64,000 nucleotides of DNA from Asticcacaulis machinosus (GCF_028550435.1 NZ_JAQQKV010000002.1:62001-126000); one strand, 5' to 3'; positions 1 through 7,858 are shown, counted from the stretch's first letter. Notes: a model not told the origin generated them from the sequence alone. Numbers and translations are program-made.

Positions 1-609
1 AAGTCCGACGTCCTGCCTGTCTTTGCCAAGTCACGCGTTTCAGGCGACATCAAGGTATGGTGCGCGGCCTGTTCGACCGGCCAGGAACCCTATTCACTGG
101 CCATGATGATGGATGAAGCGCGCGCTCAATATCCGCGCATGAATCTGGACATCACGGCGACCGACATTTCTGAGCGTTGTCTCGAAAAGGCGCAAGCCGG
201 GCTCTATACCCAGTTTGAGGTTCAGCGCGGTCTACCCATCACCATGATGGTCAAGAACTTTGAAAAGGTCGACGAAATGTGGCGGATTTCGCCCAAGATG
301 CGTCAGGCCGTTAAGTTTCGTAAGATGAACCTGCTGGATGATCTGCGCGGTCTGGGTCGGCTGGATGTCATCTATTGCCGCAATGTGCTGATCTATTTCG
401 ATCTTGAGACCAAAAAGCGCGTGCTGGAGCAGATGGCGACCATGCTGGCCGACGACGGCTACCTGTTCTTAGGGGCCGCTGAGACGGTGCTGGGCATTAC
501 CGATGCGTTTAAGCCTCTGTCGGGTATGCGCGGCATGTATGTAAAGAATATGGCGGCTAATGCCTCCCTGCGTCCGTCCATGCCCCTGCGCGCGGCGGGT
601 GCGGCGTAA
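1..609 (+). CDS. cheR: Chemotaxis protein methyltransferase CheR (5' truncated by window edge)
   Basis: CheR transfers methyl groups from S-adenosylmethionine to glutamates of chemoreceptors in the cytoplasm, for adaptation. The reading frame is open from base 1, so the N-terminal domain lies outside the window and about 202 residues remain. The SAM-binding motif WCAACSTGQEPYSLAM is at visible residues 20-35, and CRNVLIYFD, typical of the CheR methyltransferase core, follows. The C-terminus ends with a short Ala-rich tail. A perfect 11-bp hairpin (617-660) lies 8 bases after the stop and may end the transcript. The upstream gene context cannot be seen. The family call is secure, but which cheR paralogue this is remains unknown. 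Confidence 0.93.
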   Translation, partial: KSDVLPVFAKSRVSGDIKVWCAACSTGQEPYSLAMMMDEARAQYPRMNLDITATDISERCLEKAQAGLYTQFEVQRGLPITMMVKNFEKVDEMWRISPKMRQAVKFRKMNLLDDLRGLGRLDVIYCRNVLIYFDLETKKRVLEQMATMLADDGYLFLGAAETVLGITDAFKPLSGMRGMYVKNMAANASLRPSMPLRAAGAA

Positions 610-616
610 AGCCAAT

Positions 617-660
617 CGCGCAAAAGTCCCTCGCCTGACGGCTCAGTGTACTTTTGCGCG
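617..660. repeat. Family D palindromic repeat / hairpin after cheR
   Basis: Perfect inverted repeat CGCGCAAAAGT (617-627) and ACTTTTGCGCG (650-660). The loop shares AAAAGTCC(C/T)TCGC and GCTCAGTGTACTTTT with the hairpin after flgK (30729-30770), so this is a dispersed element. It may also act as a 3' end stabiliser or terminator, but no T-run follows. Confidence 0.6.
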
Positions 661-687
661 TCTCATTCAGAAGCCTCGGTGTACATA

Positions 688-1578
688 CTAAAGGGTGTTG
701 AACCATTCTGTCTGGACGCTAACGCTCTCGATCATTTCAGTTTTTACACCAAGTTGAAGTGATTTAAGCAGAACGCATAGTTCTTCACCGTCGATTAAAT
801 CTATGGCCGGTGCACCGTCTCGGCTAGCTTCTTTACGAGCTTCCGAGGTGAAGGTGCCCGTAGTAATAAATAGGCCCTTGTCGCCCCTGCCAATCATAGC
901 ACCGCGGAAATCGCGAATATGACCCGCTCCTACGCTTCCCTGGTAGCGCTTACATTGGAATGAAACATGGAACGAAATTAAGTTTACTCGATAGATTCCC
1001 ACCCCATCAATTCCACCATCACCACTTTTACCGGTCACTTCCACCTTAGTGAAACCGTTTTCTCTGAGTATACGTTGGCATAAGCGCTCGAAAGATGATG
1101 GTGGAATATTCTGGACAGCCGTAAGAAGTTGATCTTTCCAGTCAATTATATCAGTTTCATTAGGCTCTTCTAGTTTGAGATCCTGAACCTTTGCTTTTCC
1201 AGAACCTTTCCTATTACTGTAACTAAGCTTTCTAATTGCCGCCGGTATTTTTGCACAATCTGCCTCTGTTAAACTTTCACCTTTTTCTAAAAGAACCCAC
1301 ACTCCGCGACCTGAACTGTTTATAGCGTCGTACTTTTTGAGGTATGTGCGCGCCCAAAAAGAGTTATATTCCAGCTTACCTTTATTATGACCGGTCATCG
1401 GCACTTGCTGAATTTCTTCAGAAAAACCTTCATTCTCAATGATTTTATCATAAATTTCTTCGTTTGACCCGGAACCACCTAATGCTCGCAATGCTTTTAA
1501 GGTAGGCCAAATCAGCCTGTCATAAGTAGGAACATCGACGCTCAAGCCGTTTTCAATTACGTTTTGCAATCTCGCCAT
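688..1578 (-). CDS. Mrr-type restriction endonuclease
   Basis: The 296-residue protein has an N-terminal winged-helix-like region (about 15-105, Mrr_N type) and a C-terminal PD-(D/E)XK nuclease domain (about 158-270). The catalytic signature is visible as GGID191 followed by Q208-x-K210 (FQCKRY), with an upstream Glu in SFERLCQRI. Mrr-family proteins are type IV enzymes that cut modified DNA; the modification recognised here cannot be read from sequence. The gene is clearly more AT-rich than its neighbours and stands alone, with no methylase beside it, suggesting horizontal gain. It is divergent from ctrA and shares the 1579-1913 intergenic region. The ATG at 1578 has only a weak G-rich ribosome binding site. 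Confidence 0.82.
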   Translation of the reverse strand: MARLQNVIENGLSVDVPTYDRLIWPTLKALRALGGSGSNEEIYDKIIENEGFSEEIQQVPMTGHNKGKLEYNSFWARTYLKKYDAINSSGRGVWVLLEKGESLTEADCAKIPAAIRKLSYSNRKGSGKAKVQDLKLEEPNETDIIDWKDQLLTAVQNIPPSSFERLCQRILRENGFTKVEVTGKSGDGGIDGVGIYRVNLISFHVSFQCKRYQGSVGAGHIRDFRGAMIGRGDKGLFITTGTFTSEARKEASRDGAPAIDLIDGEELCVLLKSLQLGVKTEMIESVSVQTEWFNTL

Positions 1579-1702
1579 GCTTTAAGCCCCCAGCTTTCTT
1601 ACAGATTTAAATGGAAATGACATTTAAACCTTAGTCATTAGCAAGCGAAATAAATACATTCCACCCACTCCAAGTTTCACCCGCGGGGGTTCCCCGCTGT
1701 GT

Positions 1703-1836
1703 GATTCAAAAGACTCAGTGCCAAAAAATGCACATATTTATCCTGTTAATAAATCGAATCGTTGACTCCCGACTCTTGTCGGTGAGTCGCAAATCACTTT
1801 ACGAATCAATCTTCGGGTAAGCTTAACGAATCTTAA
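1703..1836 (+). promoter_or_regulatory. ctrA promoter region with eight GANTC sites and a TTAA-N6-TTAA pair
   Basis: GANTC, the CcrM methylation motif of alphaproteobacteria, occurs at 1703, 1712, 1756, 1764, 1771, 1784, 1803 and 1828: eight sites in 130 bp upstream of ctrA. A TTAA pair at 1823-1826 and 1833-1836 (TTAACGAATCTTAA) overlaps the last GANTC. It resembles a CtrA autoregulatory box but has a 6-nt spacer rather than the usual 7. A third TTAA at 1857-1860 is followed by an imperfect half site. In Caulobacter, ctrA transcription depends on GANTC methylation state and on CtrA itself; that this holds here is inference. The rest of the 1579-1913 gap shows nothing else recognisable. Confidence 0.7.
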
Positions 1837-1913
1837 GGGATTTTCGTTTTAGCTTGTTAACGAATGGTTTGGGCATGTCGCCCCAACCTCGTTCCCAACG
1901 CCGGAGGGGCTTG

Positions 1914-2615
1914 ATGCGAGTACTACTTATTGAGGACGACAGCGCGACCGCGCAGAGCATCGAACTGATGCTCAAGTCAGAAGGTTTTAACGTCTATACG
2001 ACCGATCTGGGCGAAGAAGGCGTGGATCTGGGTAAGATCTATGACTACGACCTGATCCTGCTCGACCTCAGCCTGCCTGATATGTCAGGCGTAGAAGTGC
2101 TGCGTCAGTTGCGCGTGGGCAAGATCAATACCCCGATCATGATCCTGTCGGGTACGTCGGAAATCGATACCAAGGTGAAGACCCTGGGCAACGGCGCTGA
2201 CGACTACATGACCAAGCCGTTCCACAAAGACGAAATGATCGCACGTATTCACGCTGTGGTCCGCCGCTCCAAGGGCCATGCCCAGTCGGTGATCAAGACC
2301 GGCGACATCATTGTCAATCTGGACGCCAAGACCGTCGAAGTGTCAGGCAACCGCGTGCACCTGACCGGCAAAGAATATGAAATGCTGGAACTGCTTTCCC
2401 TACGCAAGGGCACGACGCTTACCAAGGAAATGTTCCTGAACCACCTGTACGGCGGCATGGACGAGCCTGAGCTTAAGATCATCGACGTGTTTATCTGTAA
2501 GCTGCGTAAGAAGCTGGCCGTGGCCGCTTCGGGCAACCACTATATCGAAACCGTCTGGGGCCGTGGCTATGTGCTGCGCGATCCGTCCGAAGTCGGCGGC
2601 ATCGTCGCCGCCTAA
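1914..2615 (+). CDS. ctrA: Cell cycle response regulator CtrA
   Basis: OmpR-family response regulator of 233 residues that controls DNA replication, division and flagellar class II genes in Caulobacterales. The receiver domain (about 1-120) has the acidic pair ED near residue 8 and the phospho-acceptor Asp in [13 protein letters not shown]. The winged-helix DNA-binding domain fills the C-terminal half, and [17 protein letters not shown] is characteristic of CtrA. The ATG at 1914 is chosen because MRVLLIEDD begins the conserved domain and GGAGGGG lies just upstream; the TTG at 1854 would add 20 unconserved residues. A strong terminator follows at 2669-2699. Predicted targets in this window include sciP, the secreted protein at 35187 and fliF. 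Confidence 0.97.
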   Translation: MRVLLIEDDSATAQSIELMLKSEGFNVYTTDLGEEGVDLGKIYDYDLILLDLSLPDMSGVEVLRQLRVGKINTPIMILSGTSEIDTKVKTLGNGADDYMTKPFHKDEMIARIHAVVRRSKGHAQSVIKTGDIIVNLDAKTVEVSGNRVHLTGKEYEMLELLSLRKGTTLTKEMFLNHLYGGMDEPELKIIDVFICKLRKKLAVAASGNHYIETVWGRGYVLRDPSEVGGIVAA

Positions 2616-2668
2616 GCTACGGATAAAGCCATAGAGTTATCGCCTTACCTGCGGGCAAGGCGACTGAG

Positions 2669-2699
2669 CGCCCGTCGGCCCCTCCCGACGGGCGTTTTT
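2669..2699 (+). terminator. Rho-independent terminator of ctrA
   Basis: Perfect 10-bp GC-rich stem CGCCCGTCGG (2669-2678) and CCGACGGGCG (2685-2694) with a 6-nt loop, followed by TTTTT (2695-2699), 54 bases after the ctrA stop. Confidence 0.9.
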
Positions 2700-2706
2700 C
2701 TATTTT

Positions 2707-2753
2707 ACGCGCATTGTTTCCAAAAACCGCTTCACACTTTTTGGTATGCGCTT
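2707..2753. repeat. Family C palindromic repeat, copy 1
   Basis: Dispersed hairpin with arms GCGCAT...CCAAAAA and TTTTTGG...ATGCGC. It matches copies at 37341-37393, 48972-49031 and 52563-52611 (consensus arms TCCGAAAA and TTTTCGGAATGCGC). This copy is the most diverged and lies between ctrA and the phosphatase-like gene. Confidence 0.6.
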
Positions 2754-2856
2754 TTGCGTTTAATTAACCGTGTCTGTAAACCTTAAACTAAACCCATTCA
2801 TGTAACTTCGTTATATGGGCAGGTTCCCGAAAACAAATAAGATGAGGGTCAGGGTA

Positions 2857-3375
2857 ATGGGTTTTCAGTCGTTTAAAGTCTTGTTTCTGTGTGAGCATAA
2901 TTCGGCGCGGTCGATCATGGCTGAGGCCCTGCTCAATCGCTTAGGCGCCGGACGGTTTGAAGCCTATTCAGCCGGCATCACGCCTGCCGCCTCTGTCAGC
3001 CCCTATGTCATGAGCGTGCTGCAAAAGATCAACTACACCTTGTCGTCTCTGTCGCCAAAGCCGGTCAGCACCATGACCACCGAGGATGCGCCGGTATTCG
3101 ATTTTATCTTTCGCCTGTCACATCATTTGCCCGCCGATGGTCACTGGCCTGATTTCAAAGGCGATCCGATGGTCATCGACTGGTTCCTGCCCGACCCAAG
3201 CGACATGAGCGACTCCAAAATCCGCATCGCTGAGGCCTATGCCGATATGTTTGCGCGCCTGTCGAGCCGCGTCGACGCCATAGCCTGCATGTCGGTTGAT
3301 ACCCTGAATAACGCGCTGAACCTGCGCAACCGTCTGGAGCGCATGGGCGAGGAAAGTTTCCGTCTGGCGTCTTAA
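2857..3375 (+). CDS. Low-molecular-weight phosphatase-fold protein, arsenate reductase-like
   Basis: The 172-residue protein has the LMW tyrosine phosphatase P-loop C-x5-R (CEHNSAR, Cys12 to Arg18) followed by SIMAEALLN, and the general-acid loop WFLPDP with Asp113. In this family the Cys attacks a phosphotyrosine or, in thioredoxin-coupled ArsC enzymes, arsenate. The usual extra redox cysteines of ArsC are not evident, so phosphatase or arsenate reductase activity cannot be separated. It lies upstream of an ArsR-type regulator and a glutaredoxin-type ArsC on the same strand, which favours an arsenic or redox role. The ATG at 2857 is chosen because GAGGG lies 8 bases upstream; an ATG at 2815 would add 14 basic residues. 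Confidence 0.72.
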   Translation: MGFQSFKVLFLCEHNSARSIMAEALLNRLGAGRFEAYSAGITPAASVSPYVMSVLQKINYTLSSLSPKPVSTMTTEDAPVFDFIFRLSHHLPADGHWPDFKGDPMVIDWFLPDPSDMSDSKIRIAEAYADMFARLSSRVDAIACMSVDTLNNALNLRNRLERMGEESFRLAS

Positions 3376-3421
3376 GCTATTAGGTTCTTACGGGTTTTTA
3401 ATTCCATAGTCGCGAGAAAGA

Positions 3422-3449
3422 CGAAATTTTTTATCTTATTTCGCTTTTT
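3422..3449 (+). terminator. Weak terminator-like hairpin
   Basis: A 6-bp stem CGAAAT (3422-3427) and ATTTCG (3438-3443) followed by C and TTTTT (3445-3449), between the phosphatase-like gene and the ArsR-type gene. The stem is short and AT-rich, so function is uncertain. Confidence 0.3.
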
Positions 3450-3479
3450 GTGCCCTAAATCTCATGTACACTTATCGGC

Positions 3480-3812
3480 ATGAATACCGATGATGCCGTC
3501 GTAAATCTATTCGCTCTGGCCCACCCCGGACGGTTGGCCATGTATCAGGTTATTGTCGCCGCAGGCCCCGGTGGCATTGCCGCCGGTCAGGTCGCGCGCG
3601 CGGTCAATATGCCCGCGAATACCGCTTCAACGCACCTGAGTATTTTAACGGGTGCGGGGCTGTTGAGCGCCCACCGCGAAGGCCGCTCAATCATCTACAG
3701 TGCGCAGATGGCGCACTTTTCCAACATGATCGGGTTTTTGCTGACCGAGTGCGCGCAAGGCCGCCCGGAAGCCTATGAATCGCTGCGGACATGGCTTAAA
3801 CAAAACGCTTAG
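3480..3812 (+). CDS. ArsR-family winged-helix transcriptional regulator
   Basis: A 110-residue regulator with the ArsR/SmtB HTH layout: an N-terminal helix (ALAHPGRLAMYQVI), recognition region (VARAVNMPANTASTHLSIL) and a beta-hairpin wing (SAHREGRSIIYSA). ArsR proteins repress metal or metalloid resistance operons and release DNA when ligand binds. No obvious Cys metal site is present apart from one Cys near the C-terminus, so the inducer is not predictable; some ArsR relatives without metal sites respond to other signals. It is followed after 23 bases by an ArsC gene, probably in one transcript. The ATG start fits the domain edge, although the ribosome binding site is weak. Confidence 0.82.
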   Translation: MNTDDAVVNLFALAHPGRLAMYQVIVAAGPGGIAAGQVARAVNMPANTASTHLSILTGAGLLSAHREGRSIIYSAQMAHFSNMIGFLLTECAQGRPEAYESLRTWLKQNA

Positions 3813-3835
3813 ACTCTGTTTAAGAAAAGCGTTTC

Positions 3836-4189
3836 ATGGCCACCGAAGTTACCATTTATCATCGCCCGACCTGCTCCACCTCACGTAAGGCGCTTGAGCT
3901 TATCCGCGCGCAAGGGATTGAGCCCACTATAGTCGACTATGGCAAGGTCGGTTGGACGAAGCCGCAGTTGCACGGCTTGATAACAACCCTGAAGGTAACC
4001 GCTCGCGACATCCTGCGCACCCGTGGCACCCCCGCTGAGGAACTGGGCCTAACCGGCATAGACGTGAGCGATGATGCGATTCTTGAGGCAATGGTTCAGC
4101 ATCCGGTGCTGGTCGAACGGCCCATTGTGGTTACGGCCAATGGCGCGCTTGTCGCCCGCCCCATAGAACGGTTGCTGGAGATTTTATAG
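3836..4189 (+). CDS. arsC: Glutaredoxin-type arsenate reductase ArsC
   Basis: A 117-residue ArsC/Spx-fold protein. The catalytic Cys13 sits in RPTCSTSRK near the N-terminus, and VERPIVV near residue 93 gives the substrate-binding Arg typical of ArsC. The enzyme reduces arsenate to arsenite using glutathione and glutaredoxin in the cytoplasm. The gene lies 23 bases after the ArsR-type regulator. No arsenite exporter (ArsB or Acr3) is next to it, so the group is incomplete or the exporter lies elsewhere. The stop codon is immediately followed by a T9G8 homopolymer run that precedes the next gene. Confidence 0.88.
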   Translation: MATEVTIYHRPTCSTSRKALELIRAQGIEPTIVDYGKVGWTKPQLHGLITTLKVTARDILRTRGTPAEELGLTGIDVSDDAILEAMVQHPVLVERPIVVTANGALVARPIERLLEIL

Positions 4190-4206
4190 TTTTTTTTTGG
4201 GGGGGG
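4190..4206 (+). repeat. T9G8 homopolymer tract before a membrane protein start
   Basis: Nine T (4190-4198) directly followed by eight G (4199-4206), one base before the ATG at 4208. It occupies the whole arsC-DUF418 gap. The G-run could serve as an unusual ribosome binding region. Such tracts are prone to slippage, so expression may vary in phase; a sequencing artefact is also possible. Confidence 0.75.
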
Positions 4207-4207
4207 T

Positions 4208-5386
4208 ATGTCGGGACAGGTTACCGTGGCCAAGCGCAATGAGGCGGTCGATGTGTTGCGCGCCTTTGCCATTTTCGGCGTCTTTGCGGTCCATATCGCC
4301 GATCAGTTCGAGCTTTATTATGCCCATATGACGCCCGACCCCTTAAGCGGGTTTGTGCTGACCTATATAATGGGCAAATCGTTTTCGCTGCTGGCCCTGT
4401 GTTTTGGCCTGAGCTTTTTCGTGCTGATGGATCGTGAGGCACATAAGGGCGGGGACTTCTCAGGCCGCTTTGCCTGGCGCATGGCGGTACTGGCGATCAT
4501 CGGCGTAGTTCATGGGGCGCTGTACCGGGGCGATGTGCTGACGGTTCTGGCCCCCATCGGGCTGGTGCTGATCCCGTTCCACCGGGTGCGCCAGAAAGGG
4601 ATACTGATCGCTATCGCCGCCATATTGATCCTGCAACCGTTTATTTTCTATCAGCTTTTCAGCGCCGTCAGCGGTGCTGAATGGGCCAATACAAAGCCCA
4701 ACTTCTGGAATGGCGGCCGTTTTGAGGCTTATCAGCACGGTACGCTCATAGATGTCATTCGCTACAATCTGTTTGAAGGGCAATATCCGAAATGGTGGTT
4801 TTTCCTTGAAACCGGCCGTGTGGCGCAAATCGCCGGCCTGTTCCTTATTGGCATGGTTCTGGGCCGGATCGGCTTTTTCGATCAGCCGCAAAAATATGCC
4901 AAAGCCCGAAGGGTAGCACTGGCTGTTCTGGCGGCAGCCTCTGCGGCGCTCATCATCTATAAGCCCGCCCTGACCGCGCTGGTCCCGACCGCTCAAAGCC
5001 CCGTTATGGCTGGGGCCCTGTCGAATATGATATTAAGCGGGTGGACAGATTTGACGCTGATGGGCGTTTACGTGCTCGTGATCCTTGAACTGTTTTACGG
5101 GTTTGCGGGACCAGTTCTACGGGTTCTGGTACCCGCCGGACGCATGACCTTAAGCCTCTATGTGTTTCAGGCGATGGTGTGGGTGCCGGTCTATTACGGA
5201 TTTGGGCTTGGCGGCTGGGTCTGGCTAACGCCACCGGTTGCTATGGTGTGGGGTGCCGTCTTCTTTGTGGCCGAAATCATCTTCGCCCACCTGTGGCTAA
5301 AGCGGTTTTACTATGGCCCGCTCGAATGGCTCTGGCGCGCCGCAACTCAAATGAGCCTCAAGGTGCCGTTTTGGCGTAAAACCTAA
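4208..5386 (+). CDS. DUF418/YeiB-like multi-pass inner membrane protein
   Basis: A 392-residue protein with about ten hydrophobic segments. It opens with RNEAVDVLRAFAIFGVFAVH, the N-terminal signature of the YeiB/DUF418 family, where the first membrane segment follows an Arg-Asp pair. The C-terminal DUF418 part contains GRMTLSLYVFQ, also typical. The biochemical function of the family is not established; a transport or acyl-transfer-like role has been suggested from its resemblance to acyltransferase-3 proteins. The start is only one base after a T9G8 tract, leaving no room for a normal Shine-Dalgarno spacer. The 3' end overlaps the convergent hemerythrin gene by 4 bases (5383-5386). Confidence 0.82.
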   Translation: MSGQVTVAKRNEAVDVLRAFAIFGVFAVHIADQFELYYAHMTPDPLSGFVLTYIMGKSFSLLALCFGLSFFVLMDREAHKGGDFSGRFAWRMAVLAIIGVVHGALYRGDVLTVLAPIGLVLIPFHRVRQKGILIAIAAILILQPFIFYQLFSAVSGAEWANTKPNFWNGGRFEAYQHGTLIDVIRYNLFEGQYPKWWFFLETGRVAQIAGLFLIGMVLGRIGFFDQPQKYAKARRVALAVLAAASAALIIYKPALTALVPTAQSPVMAGALSNMILSGWTDLTLMGVYVLVILELFYGFAGPVLRVLVPAGRMTLSLYVFQAMVWVPVYYGFGLGGWVWLTPPVAMVWGAVFFVAEIIFAHLWLKRFYYGPLEWLWRAATQMSLKVPFWRKT

Positions 5387-5868
5387 TCTTCTTCACCCAC
5401 GGTCGCAGCGGCTTTTTCCTTGGGTTTGCGGTCTTTAAATACCGCACCCATGTCGCGTTCTTCGGATGTGGTGAGTTCCTCATCGGCGGCAGGGAACATT
5501 TCGTCTTCCTCCTCCGCGATGTGGTGCAGATATTCGTGTTTTAGTTCCTCGAACTTTTCCGACCATGTCTTAGATCCTGCATCAAGTTCGGCAATCTCGT
5601 CGATCAGGTCTTCGATTTCTTTGTGTTCCGCCACCGAATGGCGGGCCTTAGAGGTTAGGTCAGGATTGGCCATCATGACCGAATAGAGCGCCTGTTCTTC
5701 GGCCGCCGCATGGGCCTTGGCCTCCAGCGCGAAGGCCGCAAAGTGTTCCAACCGTGCATCTTTATCGGCAGCTTCGATCTGATCCAGCAGCTTACGGTGC
5801 TTGTTGTGGTCAGCTATCAGGGCGGTGAAGATATCAAGCGCAGACTTTGCGGGGGTTTTATTAGTCAT
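5383..5868 (-). CDS. Hemerythrin HHE-domain protein
   Basis: The 161-residue all-helical protein has the metal-ligand pattern of HHE hemerythrins: HNKH (residues 21-24), H53 with E57/E58, H82 with E85, and HHIAEEEDEMF (115-125). These proteins carry a di-iron site that binds oxygen or senses redox or nitrosative stress in the cytoplasm. The C-terminal tail is highly charged. The ATG at 5868 is preferred; an upstream TTG at 5886 would add six residues, and GGAG lies about 11 bases before the ATG. The gene stands alone, convergent with the DUF418 gene and downstream of a GH28 gene on the same strand. Confidence 0.85.
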   Translation of the reverse strand: MTNKTPAKSALDIFTALIADHNKHRKLLDQIEAADKDARLEHFAAFALEAKAHAAAEEQALYSVMMANPDLTSKARHSVAEHKEIEDLIDEIAELDAGSKTWSEKFEELKHEYLHHIAEEEDEMFPAADEELTTSEERDMGAVFKDRKPKEKAAATVGEED

Positions 5869-5944
5869 GGCGGGGGGCGACTCCAAAAGGTTAACCCAAC
5901 CTACCGCTCAGAAAATAGCTTTTCGATCAGGTCGCCCGTGCCGG

Positions 5945-7357
5945 TTATAAAGTCTCAGTATCTTCGAGCCGGATATCAGGCCGCGCATCGGACGCATCGC
6001 TTCCCAGCACCACATTGTCGAGCTTCAGCCCCCGCACATGCCGCGCCCACAGGCCATAGGCGGGGGTAATCCCGAACATGCTCGGTTCCGGATAAGCGCT
6101 ATCCAGTTCAGCGGGCCGGCGCGCCGCATGCTCTGCCGTGCCGCCGCCGCGATAGGTGAAATGCAGGTTGGTTAGCGTCACATCTTCAATCGGATGATCG
6201 CTCAGCCCCATGATCAGGGCCGAATAATCCGCCAATATATCGGTCGCCGTCATGTGCGCTATCCGTACCCGCCGGATCGCGCCGGGCGTGGTGCCTTCCG
6301 GCCCGCGCAGACGCGCCCCGATACGCAGGAACAGAGGTGCGGTCGTGATCTCAGTCAAACTCAGGTTTTCGGCCACCACATCTTCGATCACTCCGCCATC
6401 GACCGTTTCCAACGCCAGGCCGCGGGAGCGCTCAAAATGGCAGTTACGGATGGTAATGCGCCGGAAGCTGCCGTTCGATTCCGTGCCGATCTTGATACGG
6501 CCGGTGACGCGGTCCTGATCCGGCGCGCGTTCCTGAGTGCGGCCAAAGGTGCCATCCAGCATCGTGCCCAGATCAAACCCGCTGACGCGGCAGTCTTCGA
6601 TATGAATATCCTCGCAGTCGCGGATTTCACCCAAAGCAAAACTCGATTTCAGCACAATGGCGTCGTCATTGGGGGTGTTGACCTTGCAGCCCGTTATGCG
6701 CACGCGCTGGCAGCCATCGATATCCAGCCCGTCGCGGTTGGTGTCGATGGTCAGACCGTCAATCACCATGTCCTCAACACCCGTGGCCAGCAGCGCAAAA
6801 TGCCCGCCGTTTTTGATCGTAAAGCCGCGCAGGGTCGCATGGCGACAATTCTTCAAGGCGATCGATTTGTTGCCCAGCCCCGCCATAGCCGAGACTTCCG
6901 GCGCCAGTTCGGCCATGACCTCAGCCGACAAACCGCGCATACTGAGCGGGAACTCACCGGCCTGTTTTTTCCATTGCGATCCCGGCCCTTCGCGGGTCAG
7001 GCCACAGCCATCAATCAGGCCCGCGCCGGTGATGGCGATGTGCTCCAGCCCCTCGCCCCAGATCAAGGAATTATGCCAGTGAGAATGGCCAAAATCCTGA
7101 TAGAGATCGAACGGATTAGGCTCAAACGGATCGTATTGACCTGCGTGAATTCTAGGATCGGCGGCGATAATCTCCGCCCCTTCGGTCAGGTGCAGGGTGA
7201 CGTTACTTTTGAGCTGGATCGAAAAGCTTAAATACCGTCCCGCCGAAAAGACAACCACATCGCCGTCAACCGCCGCGGCCTCAATGGCCGCATTAATCGC
7301 CTGCGTATCCAGCGCCACACCATCGCCCACCGCCCCGAAATCTTTGATATTTTTCAC
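5945..7357 (-). CDS. GH28-family polygalacturonase-like hydrolase
   Basis: The 470-residue right-handed beta-helix protein starts with the pectate-lyase-like motif IKDFGAVGDG. It carries GH28 signatures NRDGLD (207-212), Asp-Asp at 231-232 and RIK at 287-289. The usual GHG motif is not evident; FDLGTML occupies that stretch. GH28 enzymes hydrolyse galacturonan or rhamnogalacturonan backbones by inversion using the Asp residues. No signal peptide is present, so it probably acts in the cytoplasm on oligosaccharides. Translation starts at GTG 7357, directly abutting the stop of the upstream hypothetical gene, with GAGG six bases before it. A pectin-related role is likely; the exact substrate is open. 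Confidence 0.83.
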   Translation of the reverse strand: MKNIKDFGAVGDGVALDTQAINAAIEAAAVDGDVVVFSAGRYLSFSIQLKSNVTLHLTEGAEIIAADPRIHAGQYDPFEPNPFDLYQDFGHSHWHNSLIWGEGLEHIAITGAGLIDGCGLTREGPGSQWKKQAGEFPLSMRGLSAEVMAELAPEVSAMAGLGNKSIALKNCRHATLRGFTIKNGGHFALLATGVEDMVIDGLTIDTNRDGLDIDGCQRVRITGCKVNTPNDDAIVLKSSFALGEIRDCEDIHIEDCRVSGFDLGTMLDGTFGRTQERAPDQDRVTGRIKIGTESNGSFRRITIRNCHFERSRGLALETVDGGVIEDVVAENLSLTEITTAPLFLRIGARLRGPEGTTPGAIRRVRIAHMTATDILADYSALIMGLSDHPIEDVTLTNLHFTYRGGGTAEHAARRPAELDSAYPEPSMFGITPAYGLWARHVRGLKLDNVVLGSDASDARPDIRLEDTETL

Positions 7358-7768
7358 CTAAGACCTCAATTGATCCGGTTCAAGCAGTTTCGCAATTGGC
7401 GGAATAGCCTCATTGTTATTTTCGTGGTTTTGGTCGAGCCAGCTAATGAGGTCATCTCTAAGCTTAACTACGTTTACTTTAATTACATCCCGAAGATTTT
7501 TAAATACATAAGGGCCGTTTTCAATTTCATCAAGCGCCAGCCATACCGCCTTAATAGGTTGCGGCAATCTTAATTCTTCGGCTTCGGCAGATGACATTCC
7601 GAAAATATCGAACGCATCGATATTTAAAGGTCTGCACTTTCCACATATCCATCCAGGTTTGCAGGACTGACATGATACTTCGGGCCATCCCCGCAAAAGG
7701 AGACGCTGTAAGTACCCCAACAGCGCATAGGCCAATAATTTCTGACTGTTGTGTGAGATTTGAGACAT
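7358..7768 (-). CDS. Hypothetical protein with CxxC-type cysteine cluster
   Basis: A 136-residue protein I do not recognise. It contains two CxxC-like pairs in CQSCKPGWICGKC (about 33-45), which could bind zinc, and is otherwise mixed helical with an acidic C-terminal half. The gene is AT-rich compared with its neighbours. Its stop codon directly touches the GTG of the GH28 gene (no intergenic base), so the two could be co-translated, but no functional link is evident. No clear Shine-Dalgarno is seen before the ATG at 7768. It could be a transferred gene. Confidence 0.55.
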   Translation of the reverse strand: MSQISHNSQKLLAYALLGYLQRLLLRGWPEVSCQSCKPGWICGKCRPLNIDAFDIFGMSSAEAEELRLPQPIKAVWLALDEIENGPYVFKNLRDVIKVNVVKLRDDLISWLDQNHENNNEAIPPIAKLLEPDQLRS

Positions 7769-7858
7769 GATGATCAGCGCAGATTGCGCAAAAAGCTAAT
7801 CCAGCGTCTTAACACTGCAAATCAGACCTGCAAAGTCTGAACGTTGAGCGCCAACTGA

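Noticed and set aside
1854-1913. TTG-started N-terminal extension of CtrA
   Set aside because: CtrA proteins begin at MRVLLIEDD; a GGAGGGG site precedes ATG 1914, and the extension is not conserved-looking.
2085-2536. Two minus-strand frames inside ctrA
   Set aside because: Shadows of the ctrA codons; no motifs and no ribosome binding sites.
6194-7231. Plus-strand frame of about 345 codons opposite the GH28 gene
   Set aside because: The minus-strand protein has GH28 motifs; the plus-strand product shows only Arg/His-rich sequence typical of a shadow.
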